64,000 nt of DNA from Sulfurimonas sp. HSL-3221 (GTDB lineage: Bacteria > Campylobacterota > Campylobacteria > Campylobacterales > Sulfurimonadaceae), in contig NZ_CP087998.1 in NCBI RefSeq assembly GCF_021044585.1, positions 2,108,001 to 2,172,000 on the forward strand, read 5' to 3'. This document shows positions 34,919-43,309 of the stretch, piece by piece; the stretch's first letter is position 1, and each line of letters starts with the position of its first letter. The position numbers were made by a program, and so were the translations under genes. The notes under the pieces were generated by a model that had not been told where the DNA came from, did not search any database, and saw only the letters and a program-made list of their open reading frames with translations.

Positions 34919-35902
34919 TTACTCCAATTCTGCCAGGATTTCGGCAAACGCCGTTTTGAATGCTTCGAGGCCCTCGGCCATCAGTTGGGCGCAGACCGCT
35001 TCGAGATCGACCCCGGCCGCTGCCACGGCGTCGAAGTGCGCTTCGATCCGATCCGCATCGAGGGGCAGTTTCGCCTCTTTGTCGCCATGGGCCACGAACG
35101 CCTCGATCGTCTCGATCGGCGCGGTATTCACGCTGTGCGCCGCCAAAAGCGCATCGACGTAGTAGGAGGGGCACAGGCCGCCCCCCTTGACCCCCGTCGA
35201 TGCGAAGAGCGCCCGGCAGCGCGGCACCTCCAGCCCCTCGATCGCTTCGTAGATCGCTGCGGCGTTATAGACGCCCGCCAGGGATGGCTGTACCCCCTTG
35301 GACTCCAGGGCCGCATCGATGGCGCGGTCCAGGCGGCTGACAAAGATACTGATCACCGTATCGACCTGCGTGGCACCCTTCTCCAAACCCCGAGCGAAGG
35401 AGTTGGCACAGGCCAAAGCCTGCGCCTTGGAGAAGATCAATGTCGCGTTGACGGGGATCCCTTCGCCGACGAGTGTCTCCATGGCGACATACCCCGCGTC
35501 CGTTGCGGGAACCTTGATCATCACGTTGGGACGGCTGATCTCCCTGAAAAGGCGGCGCCCCTCTTCGATCGTACCGACGGCATCGTCGCAGAGATAGGGG
35601 TCGACCTCGATGCTGACATAGCCGTCATTGCCCTGATCGAACAGTGGCCGTAATGCATCCGCCGCCTTCTGGATATCCGTAATCGCCAGGGCCTCGTACT
35701 TTGCCTTGGGGGTATGATTCTGCAGCGTCTCGAGCTGCATCTGGTAAGCCGGCGACGTCAAAATAGCGTTTTTAAAAATGGCGGGGTTGGACGTCGCTCC
35801 GTTGACAATTCCCTGTTCAACAAGCCGTTTCAGACCCGTATCGATAAAATCGCGTTCAATGAAATCGGCCCAGAGGGAAAACTCTATTTGCGGGATATAC
35901 AT
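34919..35902 (-). CDS. tal: Transaldolase
   Basis: Moves a dihydroxyacetone unit between sugar phosphates in the non-oxidative pentose phosphate route. The 327-aa protein is a TIM-barrel aldolase: GATSNPAIFKNAI at about 36-48, the Schiff-base lysine in VMIKVPATD (about 131-139), and SIFVSRLDRAIDAAL. Length and motifs fit the Campylobacter-type tal/tpc subfamily. First gene of a tal-pilT pair; the structured repeat lies about 70 nt upstream. Confidence 0.93.
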   Translation of the reverse strand: MYIPQIEFSLWADFIERDFIDTGLKRLVEQGIVNGATSNPAIFKNAILTSPAYQMQLETLQNHTPKAKYEALAITDIQKAADALRPLFDQGNDGYVSIEVDPYLCDDAVGTIEEGRRLFREISRPNVMIKVPATDAGYVAMETLVGEGIPVNATLIFSKAQALACANSFARGLEKGATQVDTVISIFVSRLDRAIDAALESKGVQPSLAGVYNAAAIYEAIEGLEVPRCRALFASTGVKGGGLCPSYYVDALLAAHSVNTAPIETIEAFVAHGDKEAKLPLDADRIEAHFDAVAAAGVDLEAVCAQLMAEGLEAFKTAFAEILAELE

Positions 35903-35972
35903 CGTCTCTCTTCTTTTCTGATATAGTCTACTGATTATAACCGAAAGCGGCAGCAGTGTCTATAAAAGTATG

Positions 35973-36238
35973 GGTACCTCTAACAACCCTGTACGGTCTC
36001 AGCACTGCAGAGAAAGTCATAATCAAGGCGACGCGTTGAAGGCCTAGCCATAGCTAAGTCGAAAAGCGGCAACGCCGAGTATGGCTTTTCTCTGCAGTGC
36101 CCTGAGGGAGGGCTTTTGAAGCACGATCTTTCCTCCGTTTTCTTCTTGACTTAGCTACGGCTAGACCTGCGCAGAAAACAAAGAAAATCTCACGCTTCAA
36201 AAATCCTCTGAGATCCATACGGGGTTGTTAGAGGTGCC
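35973..36238. repeat. 266-bp hairpin-rich element with 30-bp terminal inverted repeats
   Basis: The ends match in inverted orientation: 35973-36002 (GGTACCTCTAACAACCCTG...) and 36208-36238, about 30 bp with four or so differences. Inside are two large hairpin modules. The first is closed by a perfect 14-bp stem (36002-36015 with 36087-36100, GCACTGCAGAGAAA). The second is closed by TTTTGAAGC at 36114-36122 with 36194-36202. The two modules share a 16-nt motif in opposite orientation (36045-36060 and 36148-36163, TAGCCRTAGCTAAGTC). There is no ORF. The right end is 6 nt from the DUF4105 stop, the left about 70 nt before tal. It could be a MITE-like non-autonomous element or a bidirectional terminator. 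Confidence 0.75.
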
Positions 36239-36244
36239 AGCACG

Positions 36245-38059
36245 TTAATAATAGTGGACAAATTCAGCCGTGAAACTGCGTTGCGCTCCCGCCGTTTTAT
36301 CCGTGTAGTCGAAGGCAAGTTTCAGGGCGTTGTTCTGTGAAAGGCGGCTGGTGTGTTCCACCCGTCCCGTCCACTGGCGCATCCCGTCCGCATAGAAACG
36401 GTACCCCCCTTCCGCGGCCAGCTTGGAACCTCCCCCCACTTCGAAAAGGAGCCCGAGCGTCGTTTTGAGCGCACCGTACCCTTTGTCCGTCACGAACAGT
36501 TCCGGCTCCGCCAGGGCATACCCGTACCCCCATGTGCCTCCCGCCGCGACGCCCGCTCCCACGGCCATACTGAAGAGCGTGTCCCGAGAAATGAAGTTCT
36601 GGTCCCACCCCGCGTGCATCCGCCAGGAGAAGGGTTTAAAAAAGGCGCTCTGCGGGGCGATGGACGTAATGGAGACGATGGTCGCCTTTTCGACCGCGGC
36701 ACCGTCTTGGTCATAGCGCGCCAGAAGGTCCAAAAACTCGATCTGCGTTCCCGGCATGAATCCGATGTCACTGTCGCCGAGGTCGTGATAGGCCGGGCGA
36801 ATGCCCAGCTGCTGATAGGGGTGGCCGTCCCGCCATCCCGTCCCCAACTGCGCCCGGGTCGCCCGGTGCCCCTCGTCAGGATTGCGCGGCGTTGCCACCG
36901 GCAGCTTCTCCCCCTTCCCCAGCGACGCCCGGGCGGAGAGGATGGCGTGGAAACGCTCCGAATAGGTCGCTTTGTCCACCGCTCCTTTCATCAAACGGTA
37001 CTCGGCCAGCTCCGATGCGGCTTCAAGGGTGTAGCGTTTCATCTGCGTGTCACGTGCCGAGTCGTTCAGGACTGTCCCGGGGGTAAGCGTCCCGTCGGCC
37101 AGTGCCATGGCTTCGGTTTCGCCGCGGCGGTCCAGTACCTTTTCGTAGGCCAGCAGCAGTGTCCGTTTCGAGGGACGGTAGTGCTTGGCCCGTACCAGCC
37201 TCTCCTCCTCGGTGGCATGCACGGTCTCCATCGGGATGATGTGATAGGCGAAGTGGCCGCGCACATCGACGTCCGGCCGGGCGATCTCCATCAGCCAGAG
37301 CATATTGTACGAACAGTTCTCGTCAAAGAAGAAGTACCAGTTGTACACCCCCTTGAGCTCCCAGATGTGGCGGATCATGGCCATCACCTCGTCATGGTCT
37401 AGGTCCAGGTCGTACTCCCAAACGTCGCGCTGTTCCGTATCCCGGTACTCTTTGAGCTTTTCATAATAGGGCAGCAGGGAGTAAAAACCGGGGTAGCCCC
37501 CGAAGAGCCCTTTGACCGCGAAGACGACGCCGTTCTCCTTGTCCGGGTCTGCGCCGGCGGCGTAATTGATGGCATAGGAGAGCATCTTCGATTCATAGGA
37601 GGAGTCGATACGCAAGAAAGTGTGGCCGAACATGGAAGCCGGGGAGTTGATATGCGCCGACGAGAAGACCAGCGTCACCGACTGCGGGTCCATCTTCCGC
37701 ACCAGCGTCTCGTAGGCGCTACAGTGCAGCTCCGGCAACCCCTCCAGTCCCAATGTCTCCTGCAGCCAGGCGCGGCGGGCGGGAAAGCGGCACCCCGTCG
37801 CGTTGTCGTCGAAGCGGGTTTCATTGTAAAGCGCCGCGAGCGTCGCATTGAGTTCGGCTTCCGCGTCGCACTTGCCTCCGGGGGCGAGGAAAAACGCCGG
37901 ATCGTCGACTTCGCTGACGTCTGAGGGCATATGCAGCAGCAGGTGCCAGTAGCGGCTTTTGGCCACCCCCGTCGCCGCCGCCTTTTCCAGGGCGTTTTCC
38001 AATACGTTTGCCTGCAGGATGTACGGCAATATCATCACTATCATCAGGAAACGGTACAA
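36245..38059 (-). CDS. DUF4105 (Lnb-type N-terminal) exported protein
   Basis: A 604-aa envelope protein. A signal peptide (about 1-17) precedes the DUF4105 domain, with the His motif SAHINSPASMFGHTFLRI (about 130-150) and the Cys motif FDENCSYNMLW (about 253-263). These two motifs suggest a papain/NlpC-like fold, so it may be a peptidase or acyltransferase. The rest (about 395-604) is beta-rich, possibly an outer-membrane or surface domain ending in aromatic FVHYY, like an outer-membrane barrel terminus. The start is TTG 38059 with AAAGGG before it. Substrate is unknown. Confidence 0.78.
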   Translation of the reverse strand: MYRFLMIVMILPYILQANVLENALEKAAATGVAKSRYWHLLLHMPSDVSEVDDPAFFLAPGGKCDAEAELNATLAALYNETRFDDNATGCRFPARRAWLQETLGLEGLPELHCSAYETLVRKMDPQSVTLVFSSAHINSPASMFGHTFLRIDSSYESKMLSYAINYAAGADPDKENGVVFAVKGLFGGYPGFYSLLPYYEKLKEYRDTEQRDVWEYDLDLDHDEVMAMIRHIWELKGVYNWYFFFDENCSYNMLWLMEIARPDVDVRGHFAYHIIPMETVHATEEERLVRAKHYRPSKRTLLLAYEKVLDRRGETEAMALADGTLTPGTVLNDSARDTQMKRYTLEAASELAEYRLMKGAVDKATYSERFHAILSARASLGKGEKLPVATPRNPDEGHRATRAQLGTGWRDGHPYQQLGIRPAYHDLGDSDIGFMPGTQIEFLDLLARYDQDGAAVEKATIVSITSIAPQSAFFKPFSWRMHAGWDQNFISRDTLFSMAVGAGVAAGGTWGYGYALAEPELFVTDKGYGALKTTLGLLFEVGGGSKLAAEGGYRFYADGMRQWTGRVEHTSRLSQNNALKLAFDYTDKTAGAQRSFTAEFVHYY

Positions 38060-38121
38060 GAAAAAACCCTTTGGGGAAGATGGAAGGATGGGCCGGAGGA
38101 ACCGGCCCGGTAAAAGCAGAT

Positions 38122-38568
38122 TCAGCCCTCGACGGTTGCGATGTTGTCGAGAACGTCAGCCATCTTGACGTCGCCGGACGTGTAGATGCTGTTGTAGTTT
38201 TGCTGCAGGGAAGCCGCAAAAGCCGCTTTGTCGTCGACTTTAAGCAGTTCCGCGAGCGTATCGACGCTTTCACCGCCGCCGATCGCCGCCTCTTTTGCGA
38301 GCTGATCCATGTTGGATGCGACGAATTCGGCCGCACGGTCGTTCATCACCAGCGGCATGCGCTTACAGCCGGATGTACCGGACGTAATACCGAAGGTCTG
38401 GTTGGCAGAGGTACCGTTCGTTGTCGCCTGCAGGGCGAGCATCAGCGCGGAGCTGTCATCTTTGATGATCATCGCACCGAGACCGCAGCCTGTCTGGCTA
38501 TTGACACCGGCGAATGCCGCCGAACTGAGTGCCGCAACCGCAGCAAGACTTACAAGTACTTTTTTCAT
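38122..38568 (-). CDS. DUF3015-family exported protein
   Basis: A 148-aa protein with a clear signal peptide (about 1-20, ending AAFA) and the DUF3015 pattern GCGLGAMII ... LQATTNGTSANQTFGITSGTSGC. Two Cys (about 28 and 68) could pair in the periplasm. The family has no known function. It is encoded 62 nt before DUF4105 in the same direction with GAAGGAG before its ATG. The two probably share a transcript and perhaps a process. Confidence 0.8.
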   Translation of the reverse strand: MKKVLVSLAAVAALSSAAFAGVNSQTGCGLGAMIIKDDSSALMLALQATTNGTSANQTFGITSGTSGCKRMPLVMNDRAAEFVASNMDQLAKEAAIGGGESVDTLAELLKVDDKAAFAASLQQNYNSIYTSGDVKMADVLDNIATVEG

Positions 38569-38663
38569 AGTGACTCCTTCATCGTTTGATGATGGTTCAG
38601 TATAGGAATTGTTTCCTTAAAGCGGTCTAATAACCCACACTTTATCACCGCCGTTAGCAGCGG

Positions 38664-39236
38664 CTATTCGTTGAGCTCGTCATCTTTCCAGTACTTCGTG
38701 CCCTGGATCGTCGCCTGCAGCGCCAGACCGGTCTTAGTCAACTGATAGAGGCGGATGCCGGGCGCCACGGTGATCGCCCCCCCGAACGCCGCACCTTTAT
38801 CATCGGCTTTGGCCGCGGCATCCGCCTGGGCGTTGGCCTCCCATCCCTTGTTGATGAAGCCCTCATAGACCTCCTTGTTCTCGAAAAGGAAGACGCCGCG
38901 GAAATCCTTGATGCCGATACCGAGCCCCACGCCGACGGTCCCCATATTCATATAGGTGTCCTTGCCCGTCTTGTTGTCGTGCGCCACGCCGGAACCGCCG
39001 CCGGCGGAGACAAGGATGATATTCACGCCGATGTTGCTGAACACCGCGTAACCGTACGCTTTTTTAATGATCGCTTTCGCCTCCGGTGCCTCTTTGTAGA
39101 GCATCGCCAGCGTTTCCGCTTTCATCTTCTGCACCTCCTGGCGCTTCTCCTCGGCCGTCTTCCCGCTCCAGAATCCCGAAAGCAGCATGACGCCCAGCAG
39201 TGCCAGAACCGTTGCCTTGATCGTTTGCCGTTTCAT
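38664..39236 (-). CDS. SYLF/YSC84-domain exported protein
   Basis: A 190-aa protein with a short signal peptide (about 1-22; no clear lipobox) and a SYLF domain (about 55-185), the lipid-binding YSC84 fold: AYGYAVFSNIGVNIILVSAGGGSGVAHDNKTG is visible in pieces, then MGTVGVGLGIG and FLFENKEVYEGFI. In other bacteria such proteins bind phosphoinositides or lipids; here the ligand is unknown. It lies 12 nt after aat and 95 nt before DUF3015. Confidence 0.82.
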   Translation of the reverse strand: MKRQTIKATVLALLGVMLLSGFWSGKTAEEKRQEVQKMKAETLAMLYKEAPEAKAIIKKAYGYAVFSNIGVNIILVSAGGGSGVAHDNKTGKDTYMNMGTVGVGLGIGIKDFRGVFLFENKEVYEGFINKGWEANAQADAAAKADDKGAAFGGAITVAPGIRLYQLTKTGLALQATIQGTKYWKDDELNE

Positions 39237-39248
39237 GCCCGCTCCTTT

Positions 39249-39920
39249 TTATGCTTGCATGAAACCCATTATACCTTTATCACGTAACTGTTCAAGACGC
39301 AACAAAAAATAATCGCGGCTCACTTCGATCGCCCCCAGACTCTTGAGGTGCTCCGTCGGTACCTGCGCATCGATCATTTCGAAACCGCGCGCTTTCAGAT
39401 GTTCGACGAGTGCGGCAAACGCGGCCTTGGAGGCGTCGCTGACATGGGCGAACATCGATTCGCCGCAGAACATTCCACCGACCTCGACCCCGTAGAGCCC
39501 GCCGACAAGCCGCCCCTCCTGCCAAGCCTCGACCGAGTGCGCATGCCCCATCGCATGCAGCACCTCGTAGGCCTCGACCATCTCCGGAAGGATCCAGCTC
39601 CCCTCCTGTCCCGGACGCGGCGTCGTCGCACAGGCACGGACCACGTCGCCAAAGGCCGTATTGAAACGGATCTCGAAATGTTTCAGCCGCTTTCGCAGGG
39701 AACGGCGTAGCACGAAGTCGTCAAGATTGAGAATGAACCGGGGATCGGGCGACCACCACAAAATGGGATCGCCTTTGCTGTACCAGGGGAAAATACCGCT
39801 GCGGTAGGCCAGCAGCAGCCGCGAGGGCGAGAGGTCGCCGCCGAAGGCGACGATACCGGATTCGTCGGCGTCCCTCGGGTCGGGAAACGCCAGTTCGTAT
39901 CGGATCTGCTGCGGGATCAC
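39249..39920 (-). CDS. aat: Leucyl/phenylalanyl-tRNA-protein transferase
   Basis: Adds Leu or Phe to proteins with N-terminal Arg or Lys, making them N-end-rule substrates for ClpS-ClpAP. The 223-aa protein has FPDPRDADESGIVAFGGDL, the motif YRSGIFPWY, and GGLYGVEVGGMFCGESMF. Start GTG 39920 overlaps the clpA stop (GTGA). Linkage with clpA and clpS puts the substrate-marking enzyme beside its protease adaptor. Confidence 0.94.
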   Translation of the reverse strand: MIPQQIRYELAFPDPRDADESGIVAFGGDLSPSRLLLAYRSGIFPWYSKGDPILWWSPDPRFILNLDDFVLRRSLRKRLKHFEIRFNTAFGDVVRACATTPRPGQEGSWILPEMVEAYEVLHAMGHAHSVEAWQEGRLVGGLYGVEVGGMFCGESMFAHVSDASKAAFAALVEHLKARGFEMIDAQVPTEHLKSLGAIEVSRDYFLLRLEQLRDKGIMGFMQA

Positions 39921-42124
39921 ACCGCCGCCTCTTCCTCCGCATGTTCGTCGTACGTGAAAACAATCTCGTTTTTGTAATCGACGTGGACCGTTCCGCCCGC
40001 CTTCAGACGGCCGAACAGCATCTCATTCGTAAGGGGATCTTTGATCTTCTCCTGGATGATCCGGCCGAGCGGACGGGCGCCCATCGCTTTGTCGTAGCCC
40101 ATCTCCGCAAGATAGCCGCGGGCTTTTTCGCCCAGGGTGATCGTAATGCCCTTCGTCGCCAGCTGTGTATTGAGCTCGCCGATGAACTTGTCGACGATCC
40201 CCTCGACGATTTCGCGATCCAACGGCGCGAACTCGATGACGGCGTCGAGGCGGTTACGGAACTCCGGCGTAAAGAAAGCCTTGAGCGCCTCCCCACGGGC
40301 CAGGCTGCTGTCAGCATTGAAGCCCATGACGCTGCGCTCCGTCGCGCCGACATTGGAGGTCATGATCAAGATGACATTCTTGAAGTTTGCCTTGTAGCCG
40401 TTGTTGTCCGTCAGTGTTGCGTTGTCCATCACCTGCAGCAGGATGTTGATCAGCTCCGGGTGCGCTTTTTCGATCTCGTCGAGCAACAGAACCGTATAGG
40501 GATGCTTGCGGATCGCCTCTGTCAGCAGCCCGCCCTGCTCATAGCCGACATAGCCCGGAGGGGCGCCTACCAGGCGTGAAAGCGCATGTTTCTCCATGTA
40601 TTCGCTCATGTCGAAACGCTCAAAGTGGACCCCCAGCGTCTCCGCCAGGGACTTGGCCAGTTCGGTTTTGCCAACGCCCGTCGGCCCCGCAAAGAGGAAC
40701 GACGCGATCGGCCGCTCTTCAGGGTTGAGGCCGGCGCGGCTGCGCTTGATCGCCAGGGCGACCTTTTCGACCGCGGCATCCTGCCCGATCACCTTGCTGC
40801 GCAGGTCGCGTTCCAGATGTTCGAGGCGCAGGGTATCGTCTTCGCACACCTGCGAGGTCGGGATCCCCGTCATCTTTGCGATGACGTTTTCGATATCGAG
40901 GGCTTCGACGACGTTGCGGTCATGCTTTTTCAGATGGAACGACGCCCCCGCCTCGTCGATAAGGTCGATTGCCACGTCGGGCAGGAAGCGGTCGGAGATA
41001 TACTTCTTCGACAACGATACCGCCACTTCGAGGGCTTTGTCCTCGTAGGTCAGTTTGTGGTGCTTCTCGTACTTCGGCCGAAGTCCCTTGAGGATCTCGA
41101 TGCTCTCCGCCTGGCTCGGCTCATCCACATCGATTTTCGCGAAGCGGCGGCTCAGCGCCCGGTCTTTCTCAAACACATTGCGGTACTCGGCGTAGGTCGT
41201 CGCCCCCATACACTTCATCGCCCCCGATGCCAGGGCCGGTTTGAGCTGGTTGGAAGCGTCCATGCTGCCGCCATTGACGGCACCCGCACCGACGAGGGTA
41301 TGGATCTCATCGATGAACATGATGGCGTTCTTGTGCGCCGTCACCTCATCGATAACCCCCTTAAGGCGCTTTTCGAAGTCGCCCCGGTACTTTGTGCCGG
41401 CCAGCATCGCCCCGAGGTCCAGAGCGTAGACGGGGGCCTCCTCGAGCAGTTCGGGGACCTCACCGTCGGCGATGCGAATCGCCAGCCCCTCGGCGATGGC
41501 CGTCTTCCCGACGCCGGGTTCGCCCACGAGGAGCGGGTTGTTCTTTTTCCGGCGGCAGAGCGTCTGCACGACCCGCTCGATCTCATCCTGGCGGCCGATG
41601 ACCGGGTCGATGCGGCCGGCACGCGCCTGCGCCACCAGCTCCACCGTATATTTCTCCAGATAGCTTTCCTCCGCATCCGATACGGACTGGGGCTGCACAT
41701 CTTTGTGCGAGATCACTTCCAGAACGTCGACGCGGTTGATATCGCTCTCGAGCAGTACCTGGCAGGCGTAGGTGTGTTTCTCTTCGTAAATCGCCGCCAC
41801 GAGGTCGCCCACTTCCGCCTGCTGCTTCTGCGCGCTCTGGATATGGCGGATCATCTGGTCGATCATCCGTGAAAGCGCGACGGTCTCGAAGGGCTCCTGG
41901 GTCACGTCTTCAGGCAGGGGGTCCATTGTCATGGAGAGGTAACGGCTCACCATGGCGCGCATCGCCGCGACGTCGCCGCCGCACTCCCGGATAATGGCGA
42001 TCCCCTCTTTTGAACCGAGCAGGGCATAAAAGACATGCTCGATCGTCAGGTATTCATGCCGCTGATCTTTGGCATACAGCAGCGCTTTTTGAAAGACGGC
42101 ATTAAGTTCGGCACTGATCATCAC
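39917..42124 (-). CDS. clpA: ClpA, ATPase subunit of ClpAP protease
   Basis: Unfolds substrates and feeds them to ClpP. The 735-aa protein has an N-domain (1-145) that binds ClpS, a D1 AAA module with [15 protein letters not shown] (about 200-214), a D2 module with [15 protein letters not shown] (about 483-497), and arginine fingers. GTG 42124 overlaps the clpS stop, or ATG 42121 could start it. No clpP gene is near; it must lie elsewhere. Confidence 0.95.
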   Translation of the reverse strand: MMISAELNAVFQKALLYAKDQRHEYLTIEHVFYALLGSKEGIAIIRECGGDVAAMRAMVSRYLSMTMDPLPEDVTQEPFETVALSRMIDQMIRHIQSAQKQQAEVGDLVAAIYEEKHTYACQVLLESDINRVDVLEVISHKDVQPQSVSDAEESYLEKYTVELVAQARAGRIDPVIGRQDEIERVVQTLCRRKKNNPLLVGEPGVGKTAIAEGLAIRIADGEVPELLEEAPVYALDLGAMLAGTKYRGDFEKRLKGVIDEVTAHKNAIMFIDEIHTLVGAGAVNGGSMDASNQLKPALASGAMKCMGATTYAEYRNVFEKDRALSRRFAKIDVDEPSQAESIEILKGLRPKYEKHHKLTYEDKALEVAVSLSKKYISDRFLPDVAIDLIDEAGASFHLKKHDRNVVEALDIENVIAKMTGIPTSQVCEDDTLRLEHLERDLRSKVIGQDAAVEKVALAIKRSRAGLNPEERPIASFLFAGPTGVGKTELAKSLAETLGVHFERFDMSEYMEKHALSRLVGAPPGYVGYEQGGLLTEAIRKHPYTVLLLDEIEKAHPELINILLQVMDNATLTDNNGYKANFKNVILIMTSNVGATERSVMGFNADSSLARGEALKAFFTPEFRNRLDAVIEFAPLDREIVEGIVDKFIGELNTQLATKGITITLGEKARGYLAEMGYDKAMGARPLGRIIQEKIKDPLTNEMLFGRLKAGGTVHVDYKNEIVFTYDEHAEEEAAV

Positions 42125-42420
42125 GCTTCCTCCATCGTTGCCTTGAGCGGGTACCCATGCTCCCGGGCCAGGCGGCTTACCTGCATCACTTTGGTCTCTG
42201 CCACTTCGTAGGTATAGACGCCGCAGATACCGCGGTCCTGGCGGTGGATATCGAGCATAATCTGCTCCGCTTCCTGATAATTTTTATGAAAAATACTCAT
42301 CAAAACCTCGACGACGAAATCCATCGATGTGTAGTCGTCGTTGAGCAAAATCACTTTATATTGTCCCGGCTCCTTGAGCAGCAGTTCACCCTCAAGTTCA
42401 AGCTCTTTTTTGGTACTCAA
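42121..42420 (-). CDS. clpS: ClpS, N-end-rule adaptor of ClpA
   Basis: Delivers N-degron proteins to ClpA. The 99-aa protein has the conserved YKVILLNDDYTSMDFVVEVL and the C-terminal EVAETKVMQV strand; the Asn/Asp residues of the NDDYT motif form the N-degron pocket. Start is TTG 42420, chosen because AAGGA lies 6 nt upstream and no ATG is in frame. It leads clpS-clpA-aat, each overlapping by 1-4 nt. Confidence 0.94.
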   Translation of the reverse strand: MSTKKELELEGELLLKEPGQYKVILLNDDYTSMDFVVEVLMSIFHKNYQEAEQIMLDIHRQDRGICGVYTYEVAETKVMQVSRLAREHGYPLKATMEEA

Positions 42421-42585
42421 ACATTGTCCTTAAAACGTGCATTCCACTGCCTCTGCGGTGAAAATGCATAAATCGGTCTTGTTCTTTACTAACGTCAGTT
42501 AGATTAGCAGGGATTGTGTAAGCAACGACTTAAAAATGCAGATTAACGGCGGAGGCCCCGGAAAAGCCTGCCGTGCGAAGGAGAT

Positions 42586-43299
42586 TCAGAGTTTAACGAT
42601 GTCCCGGGTATAGTCACGCAGCAAGACGGTTTCGGCGCGTTCGGACACCTTGGCTTTCGCCTTGCGTTTGCTGCCGAACTGCTCTTTGAGCTCGCGGCGG
42701 AAACTGCCGAAAAACTCGTGGAATTTGTCTTTGCCCAGGACGCCTACCGCCCAGAGGGTGTTGTCGCTGCCGACTTCGAGCACGATGGCCGCCAGCGGCT
42801 GCGGCGCCTTTCCCTCCTTGACCCGGCAGCCGCGCTCCGCGTCGTAGACGGACGTATGCCCGTCGCAGACGATATCCCCCGCAAAACGCTCTCCGGGATT
42901 GCGGAACGTGATGAAACTGTCATTTTTGTTGATGTGCGTCAACTGGTGCGGGCAGATCCCGCTGTAGGCGACAATCGTTCCCTTGCTGCCGACACCGCCC
43001 TTCCAGACGTATTCGTTCCCGAATTCGTCGGTCAGTTCAACGTCTTTCGCCGTCGGCATCGGCAGATTCACCAGCAGGCATGATGTGCCGGCATAGGGGT
43101 AGTTAAAGACGTAATTCTCGCCCGTTTTCAGCGCATCGGCCTTCAAAGGAGCGCCGCTGCCGTCGACAAGCTTCACCTTGGCGTACCGTTTGTAGAGGGC
43201 GCCGTCCTTGGCCATCAGGGTCTGTCCGATCGTGGAAGGGTTGATCGCGATCACCGCACCCGTCGCACTGAGTACCTTTAAAAAATTTCTGCGTTCCAT
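42586..43299 (-). CDS. Tat-exported Rieske-type 2Fe-2S protein
   Basis: A 237-aa protein with a Tat-like leader (MERRNFLKVLSATGA) and a Rieske cluster motif: Cys116-Pro-His118 and Cys145-x2-His148. The gap between them is 26 residues, longer than the usual 15-17. The C-terminal 50 residues are basic (SKRKAKAKV). It is downstream of and 10 nt from the flavoprotein at 43310, in the same operon, so it may pass electrons from that enzyme to a quinone or cytochrome. Strong GGAGGCAAGG before ATG. Not part of a bc1 gene set. Confidence 0.78.
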   Translation of the reverse strand: MERRNFLKVLSATGAVIAINPSTIGQTLMAKDGALYKRYAKVKLVDGSGAPLKADALKTGENYVFNYPYAGTSCLLVNLPMPTAKDVELTDEFGNEYVWKGGVGSKGTIVAYSGICPHQLTHINKNDSFITFRNPGERFAGDIVCDGHTSVYDAERGCRVKEGKAPQPLAAIVLEVGSDNTLWAVGVLGKDKFHEFFGSFRRELKEQFGSKRKAKAKVSERAETVLLRDYTRDIVKL

Positions 43300-43309
43300 T
43301 CCTTGCCTC

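Noticed and set aside
33692..35653. 653-codon open frame opposite pilT and tal
   Set aside because: It spans two well-supported genes on the other strand, and its composition is Asp/Arg/His-rich without any fold signal.
42475..42510. palindrome TAACGTCAGTTA upstream of the clpS and Rieske genes
   Set aside because: It is short, single, and not placed against a clear promoter, so I could not support an operator call.
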